Source: Sideroxydans sp. (GTDB lineage: Bacteria > Pseudomonadota > Gammaproteobacteria > Burkholderiales > Gallionellaceae). From it: a stretch of 64,000 nucleotides of DNA. The notes below the pieces were generated by a model. The model saw only the letters and a program-made list of their open reading frames with translations, did no database searches and was not told the DNA's origin. The position numbers and the translations under genes are program-made. The stretch lies in the NCBI GenBank assembly GCA_028707175.1, contig JAQTUV010000002.1, positions 124,001 to 188,000 on the forward strand. Reading direction: 5' to 3'. Of this stretch, positions 36,401-45,059 are shown piece after piece (position 1 is the first letter of the stretch; every line of letters begins with the position of its first letter).

Positions 36401-37248
36401 GGCGCGTTGCTCACATGGATCTCGTTGATCAGACGCACGCTCTCGCCCCCACTCGTAATCTCCAAGTTGACCATCACCAAACCGAAACGTTGATTGGCCA
36501 ATTCATAATTAATCGAACAATCACTCACCTTATCCGCCAGCACTGCGCGTTGACCGCCAATAGGGGGATAGGTATAGATCGCATTGACGCCATATTTGGC
36601 ATAGCGCACCAACTCGCATGAGCCATTCCCTCCAACATTGCCACAGGCTCCACCCCCAGCTGCTTCGCAGGCAAACATGACTGCGCCCTCGATTACATCG
36701 AAGCGTTGCGAAACTAGTTGCGCCTCCACCGGCAAACCAGATGACAACGTGATACTCGTGGCCACATTACCGACACCGACTACCCCACTCACCCCGCGCA
36801 GATGTGCGCCATAGGCTAAACCTGCCGTTGCATCCGTGCTGCCCATGATGATACGGTCGCCGACCACTGCACTCGCCCCGCCGATTACCTCAAAGGTTTT
36901 ATCTACGCCATCAAAAACTAGCGCATCACTGCCCACAATTGCAGGATCTACAGCTGCACGGTAGCGACCGCCATCTTTGGTTGGTAAAAATTCGATTGCC
37001 TTCATCCCTGTACCTTGCGGCCTCACACTATTAGGGACTGAAATACGGATGTCCCGCGACATCCGACGCATGGCAGTGTCGGCGATGTCCGTCAGTTCCG
37101 CCCTACGCGAACTGTCGATATACCCCTGCACGGGCGCCTTGATGAATATTGCGACCATGCCTGCAATGATTCCCGTGATGACGATTACCACGATCATCTC
37201 GATGAGCGTAAAGCCTTTAGATGTAAGTTGACTCGATATTTTTCCCAT
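36397..37248 (-). CDS. mshO: MSHA biogenesis protein MshO (minor pseudopilin)
   Basis: 283 residues from the ATG at 37246-37248. The prepilin cleavage motif is SKG|FTLIEMIVVIVITGIIAG. The long C-terminal body includes YIDSSRRAELTDIADTAMRRM, a feature of MshO, and a cysteine pair (CEAAGGGACG). It is a large pseudopilin likely part of the initiating minor-pilin complex, analogous to PilW/GspK. It is separated from mshD by one base. Confidence 0.92.
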   Translation of the reverse strand: MGKISSQLTSKGFTLIEMIVVIVITGIIAGMVAIFIKAPVQGYIDSSRRAELTDIADTAMRRMSRDIRISVPNSVRPQGTGMKAIEFLPTKDGGRYRAAVDPAIVGSDALVFDGVDKTFEVIGGASAVVGDRIIMGSTDATAGLAYGAHLRGVSGVVGVGNVATSITLSSGLPVEAQLVSQRFDVIEGAVMFACEAAGGGACGNVGGNGSCELVRYAKYGVNAIYTYPPIGGQRAVLADKVSDCSINYELANQRFGLVMVNLEITSGGESVRLINEIHVSNAP

Positions 37249-37249
37249 A

Positions 37250-37732
37250 TCAATAAGCCGTCTTATAACCCGCAATAGAGATCGTATTATTCTGGGGATC
37301 ACTCACGGTAACGGTAATAAGAACTGCGCTCCCCGCGACAATCCCCCCCAAGGCAGTATCCACGACGGTGATCGACGCGTTGTAATTACCCAATCCCGCC
37401 ACCGCTGAACCACTTAAGTCACTGATGCCGGCCATACCCGTAGTGAAGTTGTGATAATCACTTACGATGTGAGTGTCTGCACGATTCAAAGGCGTAACTA
37501 CCGCATGAGCGACACCAGATGTAGGAAGGAAGTCCTGCAACTCGACCTCTTCTAATAACGATTCGGCAACCGCAATGGCTTGTTTATGCACCAATGGGTC
37601 TGCACTATGAGCAGTGACTTGATTCATCACCAACAAAATACCTGTGAGTGCCACGCTGATGATGACGATAAAGATGATGAGTTCAATGAGGCTGATACCC
37701 CTTTGTATCAAGCGAGAAGTATTAGTGAACAT
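37250..37732 (-). CDS. mshD: MSHA pilin protein MshD
   Basis: 160 residues from the ATG at 37730-37732. The leader motif is RG|ISLIELIIFIVIISVALTG, with the conserved Glu5. The region ending HKQAIAVAESLLEEVELQDF matches MshD/PilV-type minor pilins. It overlaps mshC by 11 bases. Confidence 0.91.
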   Translation of the reverse strand: MFTNTSRLIQRGISLIELIIFIVIISVALTGILLVMNQVTAHSADPLVHKQAIAVAESLLEEVELQDFLPTSGVAHAVVTPLNRADTHIVSDYHNFTTGMAGISDLSGSAVAGLGNYNASITVVDTALGGIVAGSAVLITVTVSDPQNNTISIAGYKTAY

Positions 37733-38138
37733 AGCCCGTCTCCGCCTCGACCACGAACGCTGCGCCCCCTCCCACACTGACACTGCCACTCACCGCAAGC
37801 GCCCCCCCCATCGCATTCACAGGCTGCCCAAGCGCATTGAAGTGGAACGTATTGGTCGCCACTACCGCCTCGACTTCACACAGCACGTTTCCCGCTATAA
37901 GCGTAATTGCACAATTTGAATGGGCCGCATTTTGAATGGTGACGGAAACTTGCCGATGTTGTGCGATAGCGACTTTCTGCGCATAGCGCACCGCTGATTT
38001 AATCTGATCTTCCGCACCACGCTGCTTAAAGGTGTTCACATCAAAGAATCGTGGGAGCACGGACACCGCGAGGATGCCGACGATAACGATGACAGTGATG
38101 AGCTCCACCATCGTGAATCCGCGTTGATGCGTAGCCAT
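37722..38138 (-). CDS. mshC: MSHA pilin protein MshC
   Basis: 138 residues from the ATG at 38136-38138. The leader motif is RG|FTMVELITVIVIVGILAVS, then LPRFFDVNTFKQRGAEDQI. The body has paired cysteines (NCAITL, CEVEAV). It is a minor pilin of GspH/FimT type. It lies ~180 bases after the major pilin gene, with a strong hairpin between them. Confidence 0.9.
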   Translation of the reverse strand: MATHQRGFTMVELITVIVIVGILAVSVLPRFFDVNTFKQRGAEDQIKSAVRYAQKVAIAQHRQVSVTIQNAAHSNCAITLIAGNVLCEVEAVVATNTFHFNALGQPVNAMGGALAVSGSVSVGGGAAFVVEAETGYVH

Positions 38139-38259
38139 GATCAAATTGTATGTGTTCGAATGTCAGGACAAGGATCGAATAGCAACATTTTTCGCTCGCA
38201 CTTCAATTGTTACCCCAATAAGCATGGAGCCTTGAGTAACAACCTACTGCCCCCAAACT

Positions 38260-38285
38260 CAAACAGGGGGCAAGCCCCCTGTTTG
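38260..38285 (-). terminator. GC-rich hairpin downstream of the major pilin gene
   Basis: CAAACAGGGGGC and GCCCCCTGTTTG form a perfect 12-base stem with a two-base loop 31 bases past the pilin stop. It lacks a following T-run on the minus strand. It is more likely a transcript-stabilising or attenuating hairpin that lets pilin mRNA exceed downstream genes. Terminator activity is possible but not established. Confidence 0.5.
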
Positions 38286-38315
38286 ATCTCTATTCACGCC
38301 ACTTATCCAAAAACT

Positions 38316-38690
38316 TTAGTTAATTCCAGTAACGGAAAATGCAGATGTAAATGTCGATCCACCATTAGTGTAAGTAAGTACACAGCCTGTTGCGGTCGCA
38401 CCTGCGGTAACTGCAGACGCAGTAATTGAATACCCAGTAGGCAATCCCCCTTCGATCAAGCTAGCACCCGATGAGCAATTATTCACCCCCACACCACTTG
38501 CCGAATGCAACATCCGCACACCATAGTTAATCGAGTTTCCCGATGATATTCCACCCGCGACCCCGCTCACTGCTGCTTGAGCCGCATCTTGGCGGAGATC
38601 AAAAAATTTGGGCAATGCTGTTGCTGCCAAAATTCCCAAAATAACGATCACAACGATCAACTCGATCAATGTAAAACCTTGTTGTTTCAT
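38316..38690 (-). CDS. mshA: MSHA-type major pilin
   Basis: 124 residues. The short leader MKQQG is cleaved before [20 protein letters not shown]. The body has AALPKFFDL-type helix residues ([19 protein letters not shown]) and a disulfide pair (NNCSSG and GCVLTY) framing a D-region. AGGAG lies just upstream of ATG. Short length, isolated position with a long leader region and flanking hairpin mark it as the abundant subunit. MshB can look similar, so 'mshA' rather than 'mshB' is inferred from the single copy. Confidence 0.88.
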   Translation of the reverse strand: MKQQGFTLIELIVVIVILGILAATALPKFFDLRQDAAQAAVSGVAGGISSGNSINYGVRMLHSASGVGVNNCSSGASLIEGGLPTGYSITASAVTAGATATGCVLTYTNGGSTFTSAFSVTGIN

Positions 38691-38734
38691 AGTAATTCTC
38701 CTTTTTGTTTTGGGGGCGCACCCCGATCAACTAC

Positions 38735-38749
38735 ACAACTCGCACGCCA
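38735..38749 (-). promoter_or_regulatory. Possible sigma-54 promoter upstream of the pilin gene
   Basis: The minus strand reads TGGCGTGCGAGTTGT, close to the -24/-12 form TGGCAC-N5-TTGC. It lies about 45-60 bases upstream of the pilin ATG in the 185-base leader region. The -12 GC is GT here, so the match is partial. Type IV pilin genes are sigma-54 dependent in several bacteria. Confidence 0.3.
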
Positions 38750-38875
38750 AGGCCATCACCGCAGTGTTGATTTTTGGTAGTGAGCTGTACCTTATTCGAC
38801 AACAATCCAAAAAACTTTAATTATTTATTGAGGACGCTTTAATGATGTAGTCCTGCTTTCGTATGAAAGTCGCTC

Positions 38876-39502
38876 TCAGGTGCACAACTTTGGCAGAAAA
38901 ATTAAGAAAATAACGGTGATATAAATTCCGCCAAGCATGAAAAAAATCCCGAATTTTCTTAAATGCCGATCCACTATCGATTCAACCATATCTCGCTGCA
39001 TCTCTAACGGTTTCAGCGCTTTCCTCATCGATATCCATTGATTTGCATGGTTTTCCAAACCACGCAACAAGCTCGGGCGAAGTAATAAAAACAAACCAAT
39101 AAAGATCGCGCCGAGTGAGCTTAATAAACCAATCAAGACTGCCGCATCTAACAAACCAAGCAGCAATGAAGGAGGGTAGTTGGCGCTTTGGGAGAATACG
39201 CGCTCTGCGACTGCACGATCGAGTTGAACTACTAGGTAATACAAAATATACAGTGCGCCAATCAGCAAGACTGCGCCCGACTGTCGATGATATCGATAGA
39301 ACCAATGATCGATGCGGTAGCTATTTTCCAATGACTTATCAAAATTTCGGGTTGACACCCAGCGGTTGAGAAACAGACTGAGATGATGGAAATATTGCGG
39401 GCGAAAAACCATCAGCGCACCCACACCAACTGCTACCACGCTGACCAACATGAGAAAGAGTCCCGCCGATTGAAAGAGCCATAGCTGCAACGTGCCATCC
39501 AT
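38876..39502 (-). CDS. Unrecognised membrane protein within the msh locus
   Basis: 208 residues from the ATG at 39500-39502, two bases after the mshF-like stop. Four hydrophobic segments lie at about 10-30, 72-92, 115-142 and 185-205. Charged loops contain FLNRWVSTRNFDKSLE and WISMRKALKPLEMQRDMVE. The two halves look related (F-x-x-x-L-x-N-x-W-x-S-x-R in each), which suggests an internal duplication. I do not recognise it among classic Msh proteins. Its place between the pseudopilin and the major pilin implies a role in pilus biogenesis or signalling. Confidence 0.78.
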   Translation of the reverse strand: MDGTLQLWLFQSAGLFLMLVSVVAVGVGALMVFRPQYFHHLSLFLNRWVSTRNFDKSLENSYRIDHWFYRYHRQSGAVLLIGALYILYYLVVQLDRAVAERVFSQSANYPPSLLLGLLDAAVLIGLLSSLGAIFIGLFLLLRPSLLRGLENHANQWISMRKALKPLEMQRDMVESIVDRHLRKFGIFFMLGGIYITVIFLIFLPKLCT

Positions 39503-39504
39503 CC

Positions 39505-40038
39505 TCAATCCATCCAATGATAGGGAGTGACGGGAGCAAATAAGGTCTGGGTTAACTCTGTACTCCCATCTAGCCTTCCTAATGCGGGCTCATAGCCTAA
39601 ATGAACGTGAAAACGAATCCATGTTTGACCATCGGCAGCAGGTTGGAAGTAATCATGACGATCAAGCACGTAGATCAAATCGCGCGACTTCAAGTCGAAG
39701 ACCCACCCACCTGTTGGAAAGCTACTCGCACTCGGATCATAAAATTCCCCCTGATAGTTCGGAGGTGCCGCTTGTAGCCACTTGATCGGATTGTCACTCG
39801 CCAAAATGCTCAGCGCTTTTGGAGCGTCACCACCACGCGACATCAATGCACCATACCGAAAAATAAGCGCGCTTTGCACGGCCCCTTCAACTTGTTGCAT
39901 CGCTGTCTTTTCAGCCTGCTCCTGATAAAAAGGGACTCGCTGCAGAAATATTCCGAGCAACACGGCGATGATACTGATGACAACAAGCAACTCAATCAGA
40001 GTGAACCCTTTTGCGCGCAGCGGTTGCCAACCTTCCAT
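39505..40038 (-). CDS. mshF: Pseudopilin, probably MshF-like
   Basis: 177 residues from the ATG at 40036-40038, preceded by GGAGAG; an upstream extension is unlikely. The leader ends RAKG|FTLIELLVVISIIAVLLG. The following FYQEQAEKTAMQQVEGAVQSAL resembles MshF, located after mshG in the classic order. The C-terminal domain is beta-rich with WVFDLKSRDLIYVLDR. MshF assignment rests on position and this helix, so is moderate. Confidence 0.78.
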   Translation of the reverse strand: MEGWQPLRAKGFTLIELLVVISIIAVLLGIFLQRVPFYQEQAEKTAMQQVEGAVQSALIFRYGALMSRGGDAPKALSILASDNPIKWLQAAPPNYQGEFYDPSASSFPTGGWVFDLKSRDLIYVLDRHDYFQPAADGQTWIRFHVHLGYEPALGRLDGSTELTQTLFAPVTPYHWMD

Positions 40039-40097
40039 GAACTCTCCGCCCACAAACGAACTGGGGGACTTTCGTCTTGAGACTTCAATTTTTCTCG

Positions 40098-41333
40098 TCA
40101 TTTGTGCAACGCTGCTTTCCCAAGATCCCACATCGGCAAGAAAATCCCCAACGCCAGAATCAATACCATGATGCCAAGTGCGACGATCATGATAGGTTCG
40201 ATCTGTGCGCTCAACGTCTTGATCTCATACTCGACATCTCGCTCATACATGCTGGCGACCTCGAACATCAGCCCATCCATATCCCCCGTCTCTTCGCCAA
40301 CCGCTATCATTTGCAAAACGGTGGGATTGAAGACACCCGATGCATTCGCAGTCCGCAAGATACTTTCGCCGCGTTCAACACCATCGCGCATCTGCTCTAC
40401 TTTGCTGCGCATATATTCGTTATCGACGACCAAGCCAACGGTATTGAGCGCCTGAACGATAGGGATGCCACTTTTAAACGAGAGCGCCAAACTACGAGCG
40501 AAGCGTGACAATGTGCCTTTGAAAATGATCTTGCCTGCGATAGGTAAACTAAATTTGTAACGATCCCATTTGTATCGTCCGTCTACCGTATTGATCCACG
40601 CACGGAAACCGATCACAGCACCAATTATCATCGCCAGCAAAAGCGGCCACATCTGCACCATGAAATTGGAGAATCCCATCAAAATTCGGGTCATCAAGGG
40701 CAATTCCGTGTGGAAGCCGTCAAAAACTTTTGCAAATGCAGGGATGACAAACAGATTAACGATCACTAAGGCAATGGCCATCGCAATCACAACAAACATG
40801 GGATAACGCATCGCTGATTTGATACGTTCATTCATGTCTTTCTCAAATTCGAGATGCTCATAAAGTCGCAAGAAAGTTTGATCTAACATGCCCGTCATTT
40901 CACCTACTTGCACCATACTTAAATAGAACGGCGAGAAAATCTTGGGATGTCTGCGCATTGCGGTAGATAACTCACGACCGCTATCCAGACTCTCGCGAAG
41001 ATCCTGCAACATGGCGGTAAAAGTGGGATTTTGCGAGGACTCTTGCAAGCCTGCTAATGCACGCATGATGGGCACCCCCGCTTTGAGTAGGGTGTACATC
41101 TGACGTGAAAAAAGCATCAACTCCAAAGGATCGACCGTGTCTTTTTGAGAGAGGCGTTGCCACAGCGTAAGACCGCTTGCCTTGTTGCGTAAATTGCGTG
41201 ATAACTTGATTTCAGTCGGCGTAATCCCACTATTCATCAACTGATCGGCAATAACGCCACTGTCCGCCCCTTCCAGCGTGCCCTGAACCATATCGCCACG
41301 AGTGCTGCGCCCTTTGTAGCTGAAGACTGGCAC
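40098..41333 (-). CDS. mshG: MSHA inner-membrane platform protein MshG (PilC/GspF-like)
   Basis: 411 residues. It contains the two repeated GspF domains: FSRQMYTLLKAGVPIMRAL near 85 and FARSLALSFKSGIPIVQAL near 285. Three membrane helices are placed at about 180-200, 220-245 and 385-405. N-terminal YKGRSTRGDMVQGTLEG is typical. It converts ATPase motion to pilin insertion. It is two bases after mshE. Confidence 0.95.
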   Translation of the reverse strand: MPVFSYKGRSTRGDMVQGTLEGADSGVIADQLMNSGITPTEIKLSRNLRNKASGLTLWQRLSQKDTVDPLELMLFSRQMYTLLKAGVPIMRALAGLQESSQNPTFTAMLQDLRESLDSGRELSTAMRRHPKIFSPFYLSMVQVGEMTGMLDQTFLRLYEHLEFEKDMNERIKSAMRYPMFVVIAMAIALVIVNLFVIPAFAKVFDGFHTELPLMTRILMGFSNFMVQMWPLLLAMIIGAVIGFRAWINTVDGRYKWDRYKFSLPIAGKIIFKGTLSRFARSLALSFKSGIPIVQALNTVGLVVDNEYMRSKVEQMRDGVERGESILRTANASGVFNPTVLQMIAVGEETGDMDGLMFEVASMYERDVEYEIKTLSAQIEPIMIVALGIMVLILALGIFLPMWDLGKAALHK

Positions 41334-41335
41334 GC

Positions 41336-43039
41336 TTAGTCCTCAACTTGATTACTAATGCGCATCACTTCGGTGACACTAGTGTGCCCCAACCTCATCT
41401 CGTTCAATGCGGCATCAACTAAGGTGCGTCCTTTTAGATGATCGCGCGCCGCTTGCATAAACTTGGTGTTCTCTTCATGAGCTGCGGCATCAACAAGATC
41501 TTGAGTCATTTCCAACATCTCATACACCCCCATGCGGCCGTGATAACCCGTACCATTACAGTGCGAACATCCTCGTCCACGCATGAGCTTTCCCCAACTA
41601 TCTCGCATCACGCCTTCTGACTCCAGCCATTCGACTTCTTGAGGGGTGGGCTCATGTGGTTCGCAGCAGCTATCACAGACACGGCGTAATAGTCGTTGCG
41701 CCAATACCGCTTGCACCGAAGAAGCAACCATGTATTTCGGCACATTCATATCGACTAAACGGAACAAGGTACCAGCTGAATCGCGAGTGTGCAGCGTGGA
41801 GAAAACCAAGTGGCCGGTCATCGCCGCACGCATACCAATCTGTGCCGTTTCTGCATCACGCATCTCCCCAATAAGAATCACGTCGGGGTCTTGCCGCAAA
41901 GATGATCGCAACACTTTAGAGAAAGTAAGTTCGATCTTTTCGTTCACTTGCACTTGAGTGATACCCGGCAGACGATACTCAACGGGATCTTCTACGGTAA
42001 TGATCTTTTGATCGACAGTATTGATTTCGGCCAACCCTGCATACAGAGTCGTAGTTTTACCCGAACCAGTCGGACCAGTGACCAGCACCATCCCATTACT
42101 GCGCTGAATGATCTCGCGAAAACGCTTCAACATGTCCGGCGGCATACCCAGCTTATCTAATGTTAGGAAGCTGCCACTCTGGTTGAGTAAACGCATAACG
42201 ACAGATTCACCATATTGCGTGGGGAGTGTAGAAATACGAATATCCACAGCTTGATCTCGCACACGGATGTTGAATCGCCCGTCTTGAGGTAGACGCTTTT
42301 CAGAGATGTCCAATCCCGACATCAGCTTTAAGCGCAATACGATAGACGCTGCGATTTTACTGTCGGCTTCGGTTTGCAAATGCAAGGCACCATCGATACG
42401 AAAACGAATCTGCAGGCGTAACTCTTGCGGCTCGATGTGTACGTCCGAAGCCCCTATCTGCGTGGCATCTTCAAACATGGTCTGCAACAATTTAACGACA
42501 GGCGCTTCTTCAATCCCCACCGTATCACTCAGCGCGCCGAAATCTACATAACCTTCGCCTAGATCTTCTGATATCTCTCGCGCCAAACCGCTAATCTCGT
42601 CAGTGCGGCGATACACACGATCAATGGTCTCCAGCAATTGCCCTTCGGTCACCACTGCCACGTCGATGTCTCGCTTGAGGACACGCGATATTTCGTCAAA
42701 AGCGAACAGGTCGGTTGGATCGGTCATACCAATCAGCAGTGCACCATTACGCTCTTCTAAAGCGAGCGCGCGAAAACGCCGCGCTTGATTCTCTGGCAAG
42801 CGGCGCACAATCTCTAGGTTGGGGTTGTAATACTTAAGGTTGATGTAGGGAATGTTAAGCTGTTTGGCCAGCGCCTCAGAGATCTGGTCTTCGGTGATGA
42901 AACCGTTATCCACCAGCACACGACCTAGCTTACGCCCAGTGCGCTTCTGCTGATCCAGTACGAGTTGCAACTGGTCGAGTGAGATAAGTTTTTGCTGTAC
43001 CAGCAAGTCGCCTAAGCGAACTTTTTCCGGACGCGCCAT
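41336..43039 (-). CDS. mshE: MSHA pilus extension ATPase MshE with c-di-GMP-binding MshEN domain
   Basis: 567 residues. The N-terminal MshEN domain (5-70) has two copies of the c-di-GMP-binding pattern: RLGDLLVQQKLISLDQLQLV and LGRVLVDNGFITEDQISEAL. The GspE core has Walker A TGPTGSGKTTTLY near 325, Asp-box and Walker B VILIGEMRDAET, His-box HLVFSTLHT, and a tetracysteine zinc motif (CDSCC and CSHC). It polymerises MSHA pilin, and in Vibrio MshE this is triggered by c-di-GMP. A GGGGGG Shine-Dalgarno precedes ATG. It is the first gene of the msh locus, divergent from trmL across 81 bases that must hold its promoter. Confidence 0.96.
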   Translation of the reverse strand: MARPEKVRLGDLLVQQKLISLDQLQLVLDQQKRTGRKLGRVLVDNGFITEDQISEALAKQLNIPYINLKYYNPNLEIVRRLPENQARRFRALALEERNGALLIGMTDPTDLFAFDEISRVLKRDIDVAVVTEGQLLETIDRVYRRTDEISGLAREISEDLGEGYVDFGALSDTVGIEEAPVVKLLQTMFEDATQIGASDVHIEPQELRLQIRFRIDGALHLQTEADSKIAASIVLRLKLMSGLDISEKRLPQDGRFNIRVRDQAVDIRISTLPTQYGESVVMRLLNQSGSFLTLDKLGMPPDMLKRFREIIQRSNGMVLVTGPTGSGKTTTLYAGLAEINTVDQKIITVEDPVEYRLPGITQVQVNEKIELTFSKVLRSSLRQDPDVILIGEMRDAETAQIGMRAAMTGHLVFSTLHTRDSAGTLFRLVDMNVPKYMVASSVQAVLAQRLLRRVCDSCCEPHEPTPQEVEWLESEGVMRDSWGKLMRGRGCSHCNGTGYHGRMGVYEMLEMTQDLVDAAAHEENTKFMQAARDHLKGRTLVDAALNEMRLGHTSVTEVMRISNQVED

Positions 43040-43120
43040 AATTCCCCCCTTGAATTCAAATTCGCTACCTTAATCTTGAGCGTGGTATACACACGCTGCT
43101 CTACTTACAGCTAACCAAAC

Positions 43121-43582
43121 ATGTTCAACGTCATTCTGTATCAGCCTGAAATACCGCCCAACACAGGCAATATCATTCGCTTATGTGCCAATACCGGCGC
43201 GCGTCTACATCTGATACGCCCGCTTGGTTTTGAGCTTTCCGACAAACATTTACGCCGTGCTGGCTTGGACTATCACGAGTTTGCCGAGCTGCAAGTCCAT
43301 GACAGTTTGCAAGATTGCCTAAAACAAATACCTGATTCTCGCCTGTATAGTTTTACCACCAAGGGTGCAAAACAATTCAACGAAGTAAGCTATAAATCTG
43401 GCGATGCTCTGCTCTTTGGACCAGAAAGTCGCGGCTTACCGAGCGAGATTTTGGATGCATTAACGCCAGACCAACGACTTCGATTGCCGATGTTGCCGAA
43501 CAATCGAAGCCTTAATCTATCGAATACCGTCGCGGTTGCGGTGTTTGAGGCGTGGCGGCAATGCCACTATGCAGGGAGCTGA
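43121..43582 (+). CDS. trmL: tRNA (cytidine(34)-2'-O)-methyltransferase TrmL
   Basis: 153 residues. It is a SPOUT methyltransferase with the family start MFNVILYQPEIPPNTGNIIR, then LLFGPESRGLP and the C-terminal knot motif LPMLPNNRSLNLSNTVAVAV. It methylates the wobble ribose of tRNA-Leu species. It is divergent from mshE and converges on gpsA. Confidence 0.96.
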   Translation: MFNVILYQPEIPPNTGNIIRLCANTGARLHLIRPLGFELSDKHLRRAGLDYHEFAELQVHDSLQDCLKQIPDSRLYSFTTKGAKQFNEVSYKSGDALLFGPESRGLPSEILDALTPDQRLRLPMLPNNRSLNLSNTVAVAVFEAWRQCHYAGS

Positions 43583-43590
43583 ACGGAGCG

Positions 43591-44619
43591 TTACTGGGGA
43601 GTGCGATAAATACCGGTTGTGGAAAACTCCTCGCCCGGCTGCCGACTCAATAGCGCTTCGACTGCCTTGTCTGCCGCCAGATGCTCATACAACACGCGGT
43701 ACACAGCTTGGCATATCGGCATCTCAACGGATTGCTTGAGGGCTATTTTTTGGACTTCCCGAGCGGTATAGACACCTTCTGCGACGTGCCCTAGCTCGGT
43801 AAGGATAGTAGAAAGTGAATGTCGCTGAGCCAACAACATGCCGACTTGACGATTACGAGAGAGATCGCCGGTACAGGTCAGAATTAAGTCGCCCACACCA
43901 GACAAGCCACCCAATGTTTCTGCACGACCACCCATCTGTAGCCCCAAACGAGTCATCTCAGCAAGACCGCGCGTCAGCAAAGCAGCGCGTGCGTTCAAGC
44001 CCATCTGCATGCCATCACAAATACCCGCCGCGATGGCTAATACATTCTTGATGGCCCCCCCAATTTCGACACCGACCACGTCTGTGCTGGAGTAGATACG
44101 CAAACGTGAGTGATGTAATTCTTTTGCCATACGCTGCGCAAAATCACCATCCCCAGAAGCAAGCGTGAGGGCAGTAGGTAATCCCCGTGCCACTTCTTGT
44201 GCGAAGCTGGGCCCAGTCAAGGCTCCACGCGGGAAAACAGCGGGAAGGCTTTCGGCAACAATTTGATGCGGTAGTAATGAGGTGAGCGTCTCGATACCTT
44301 TACACAACCAGATGACACCCGGCAATTTGTCGGCATTCGCAAAATGAGTTGCGATCTGTTGCATCACGGGACGCAAACCTGAAACGGGGACTGCCGCGAT
44401 GATGAGCTCTACATCGTCCAGTGCTTGACTAAGATCCGCACTGACCTTGAGTTGCGCGGGCAAAACGATATCTGGGAGATAACGCTGATTACGTTGCGCA
44501 CTACGCATCGCCTCGACTTGCACTGCATCACGCGCCCACAGAGTGACATCGTGACGGGTTGCGAAACTGATTGCGAGTGCTGTCCCCCATGCGCCAGAAC
44601 CTAAGACTGCAATCTTCAT
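43591..44619 (-). CDS. gpsA: Glycerol-3-phosphate dehydrogenase [NAD(P)+]
   Basis: 342 residues. NAD-binding GSGAWGTAL is at residues 7-15. Later motifs include VSGLRPVM, GPSFAQEVARGLPT, VGVEIGGAIKNVLAIAAG (with the catalytic lysine) and SRNRQVG. It makes sn-glycerol-3-phosphate for phospholipids. It lies downstream of secB and the SH3 gene, matching the common secB-gpsA pair. Confidence 0.97.
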   Translation of the reverse strand: MKIAVLGSGAWGTALAISFATRHDVTLWARDAVQVEAMRSAQRNQRYLPDIVLPAQLKVSADLSQALDDVELIIAAVPVSGLRPVMQQIATHFANADKLPGVIWLCKGIETLTSLLPHQIVAESLPAVFPRGALTGPSFAQEVARGLPTALTLASGDGDFAQRMAKELHHSRLRIYSSTDVVGVEIGGAIKNVLAIAAGICDGMQMGLNARAALLTRGLAEMTRLGLQMGGRAETLGGLSGVGDLILTCTGDLSRNRQVGMLLAQRHSLSTILTELGHVAEGVYTAREVQKIALKQSVEMPICQAVYRVLYEHLAADKAVEALLSRQPGEEFSTTGIYRTPQ

Positions 44620-44627
44620 TGTTACTC

Positions 44628-45059
44628 CTAATCACCCCAAACATCGACTGCTTTTACATAGCCCATGGTGCTGTCACGATGACGCACTTTGACCCAAGCA
44701 CCGTTATTACCTAGCCATTCCAGCCCCAACTGACGCGGTGCAGTAAAAGCGATCGGCGCGCTGTCATCCCAAGTGGTGCGAATAACCGTTTTATCAGCCG
44801 TCACCACGACATAGCGTTTGCTACTCAGATTACGTTTTTCGATCCACAGCATCGTGCCTGATGCATCACGCACCTTGACCCAATTTTCTAGCACCACAAT
44901 TTGCTCAAGCGGTAGATAACGTGTGGCAACGAATAGCTTGTTTGCTTGCAAGGAATTGGCGTCGTACATGATGGCTGGTTCTGCTACCGATGCGAATTCG
45001 AATGCGGCAAGCATCGGGCTTGCCGCAAGCAGACACAAAGCGGTGAGCAGACGTGGCAT
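44628..45059 (-). CDS. SH3-domain exported protein
   Basis: 143 residues with a signal peptide (cleavage near MLAAF). Two bacterial SH3-like segments follow: AIMYDANSLQANKLFVATRY at about 29-48 with WVKVRDASGTMLWIEKRNL, and TVIRTTWDDSAP at 90-101 with WVKVRHRDSTMGYVKA. Such small double-SH3 proteins are often encoded between secB and gpsA in betaproteobacteria. A peptidoglycan-binding role is assumed from the fold. Its start overlaps the secB stop by one base. Confidence 0.85.
   Translation of the reverse strand: MPRLLTALCLLAASPMLAAFEFASVAEPAIMYDANSLQANKLFVATRYLPLEQIVVLENWVKVRDASGTMLWIEKRNLSSKRYVVVTADKTVIRTTWDDSAPIAFTAPRQLGLEWLGNNGAWVKVRHRDSTMGYVKAVDVWGD

Noticed and set aside
38691-38875. 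c-di-GMP (GEMM) riboswitch considered in the pilin leader
   Set aside because: The conserved GEMM core motifs are not present; only a small GGGG/CCCC hairpin near the ribosome-binding site was seen.
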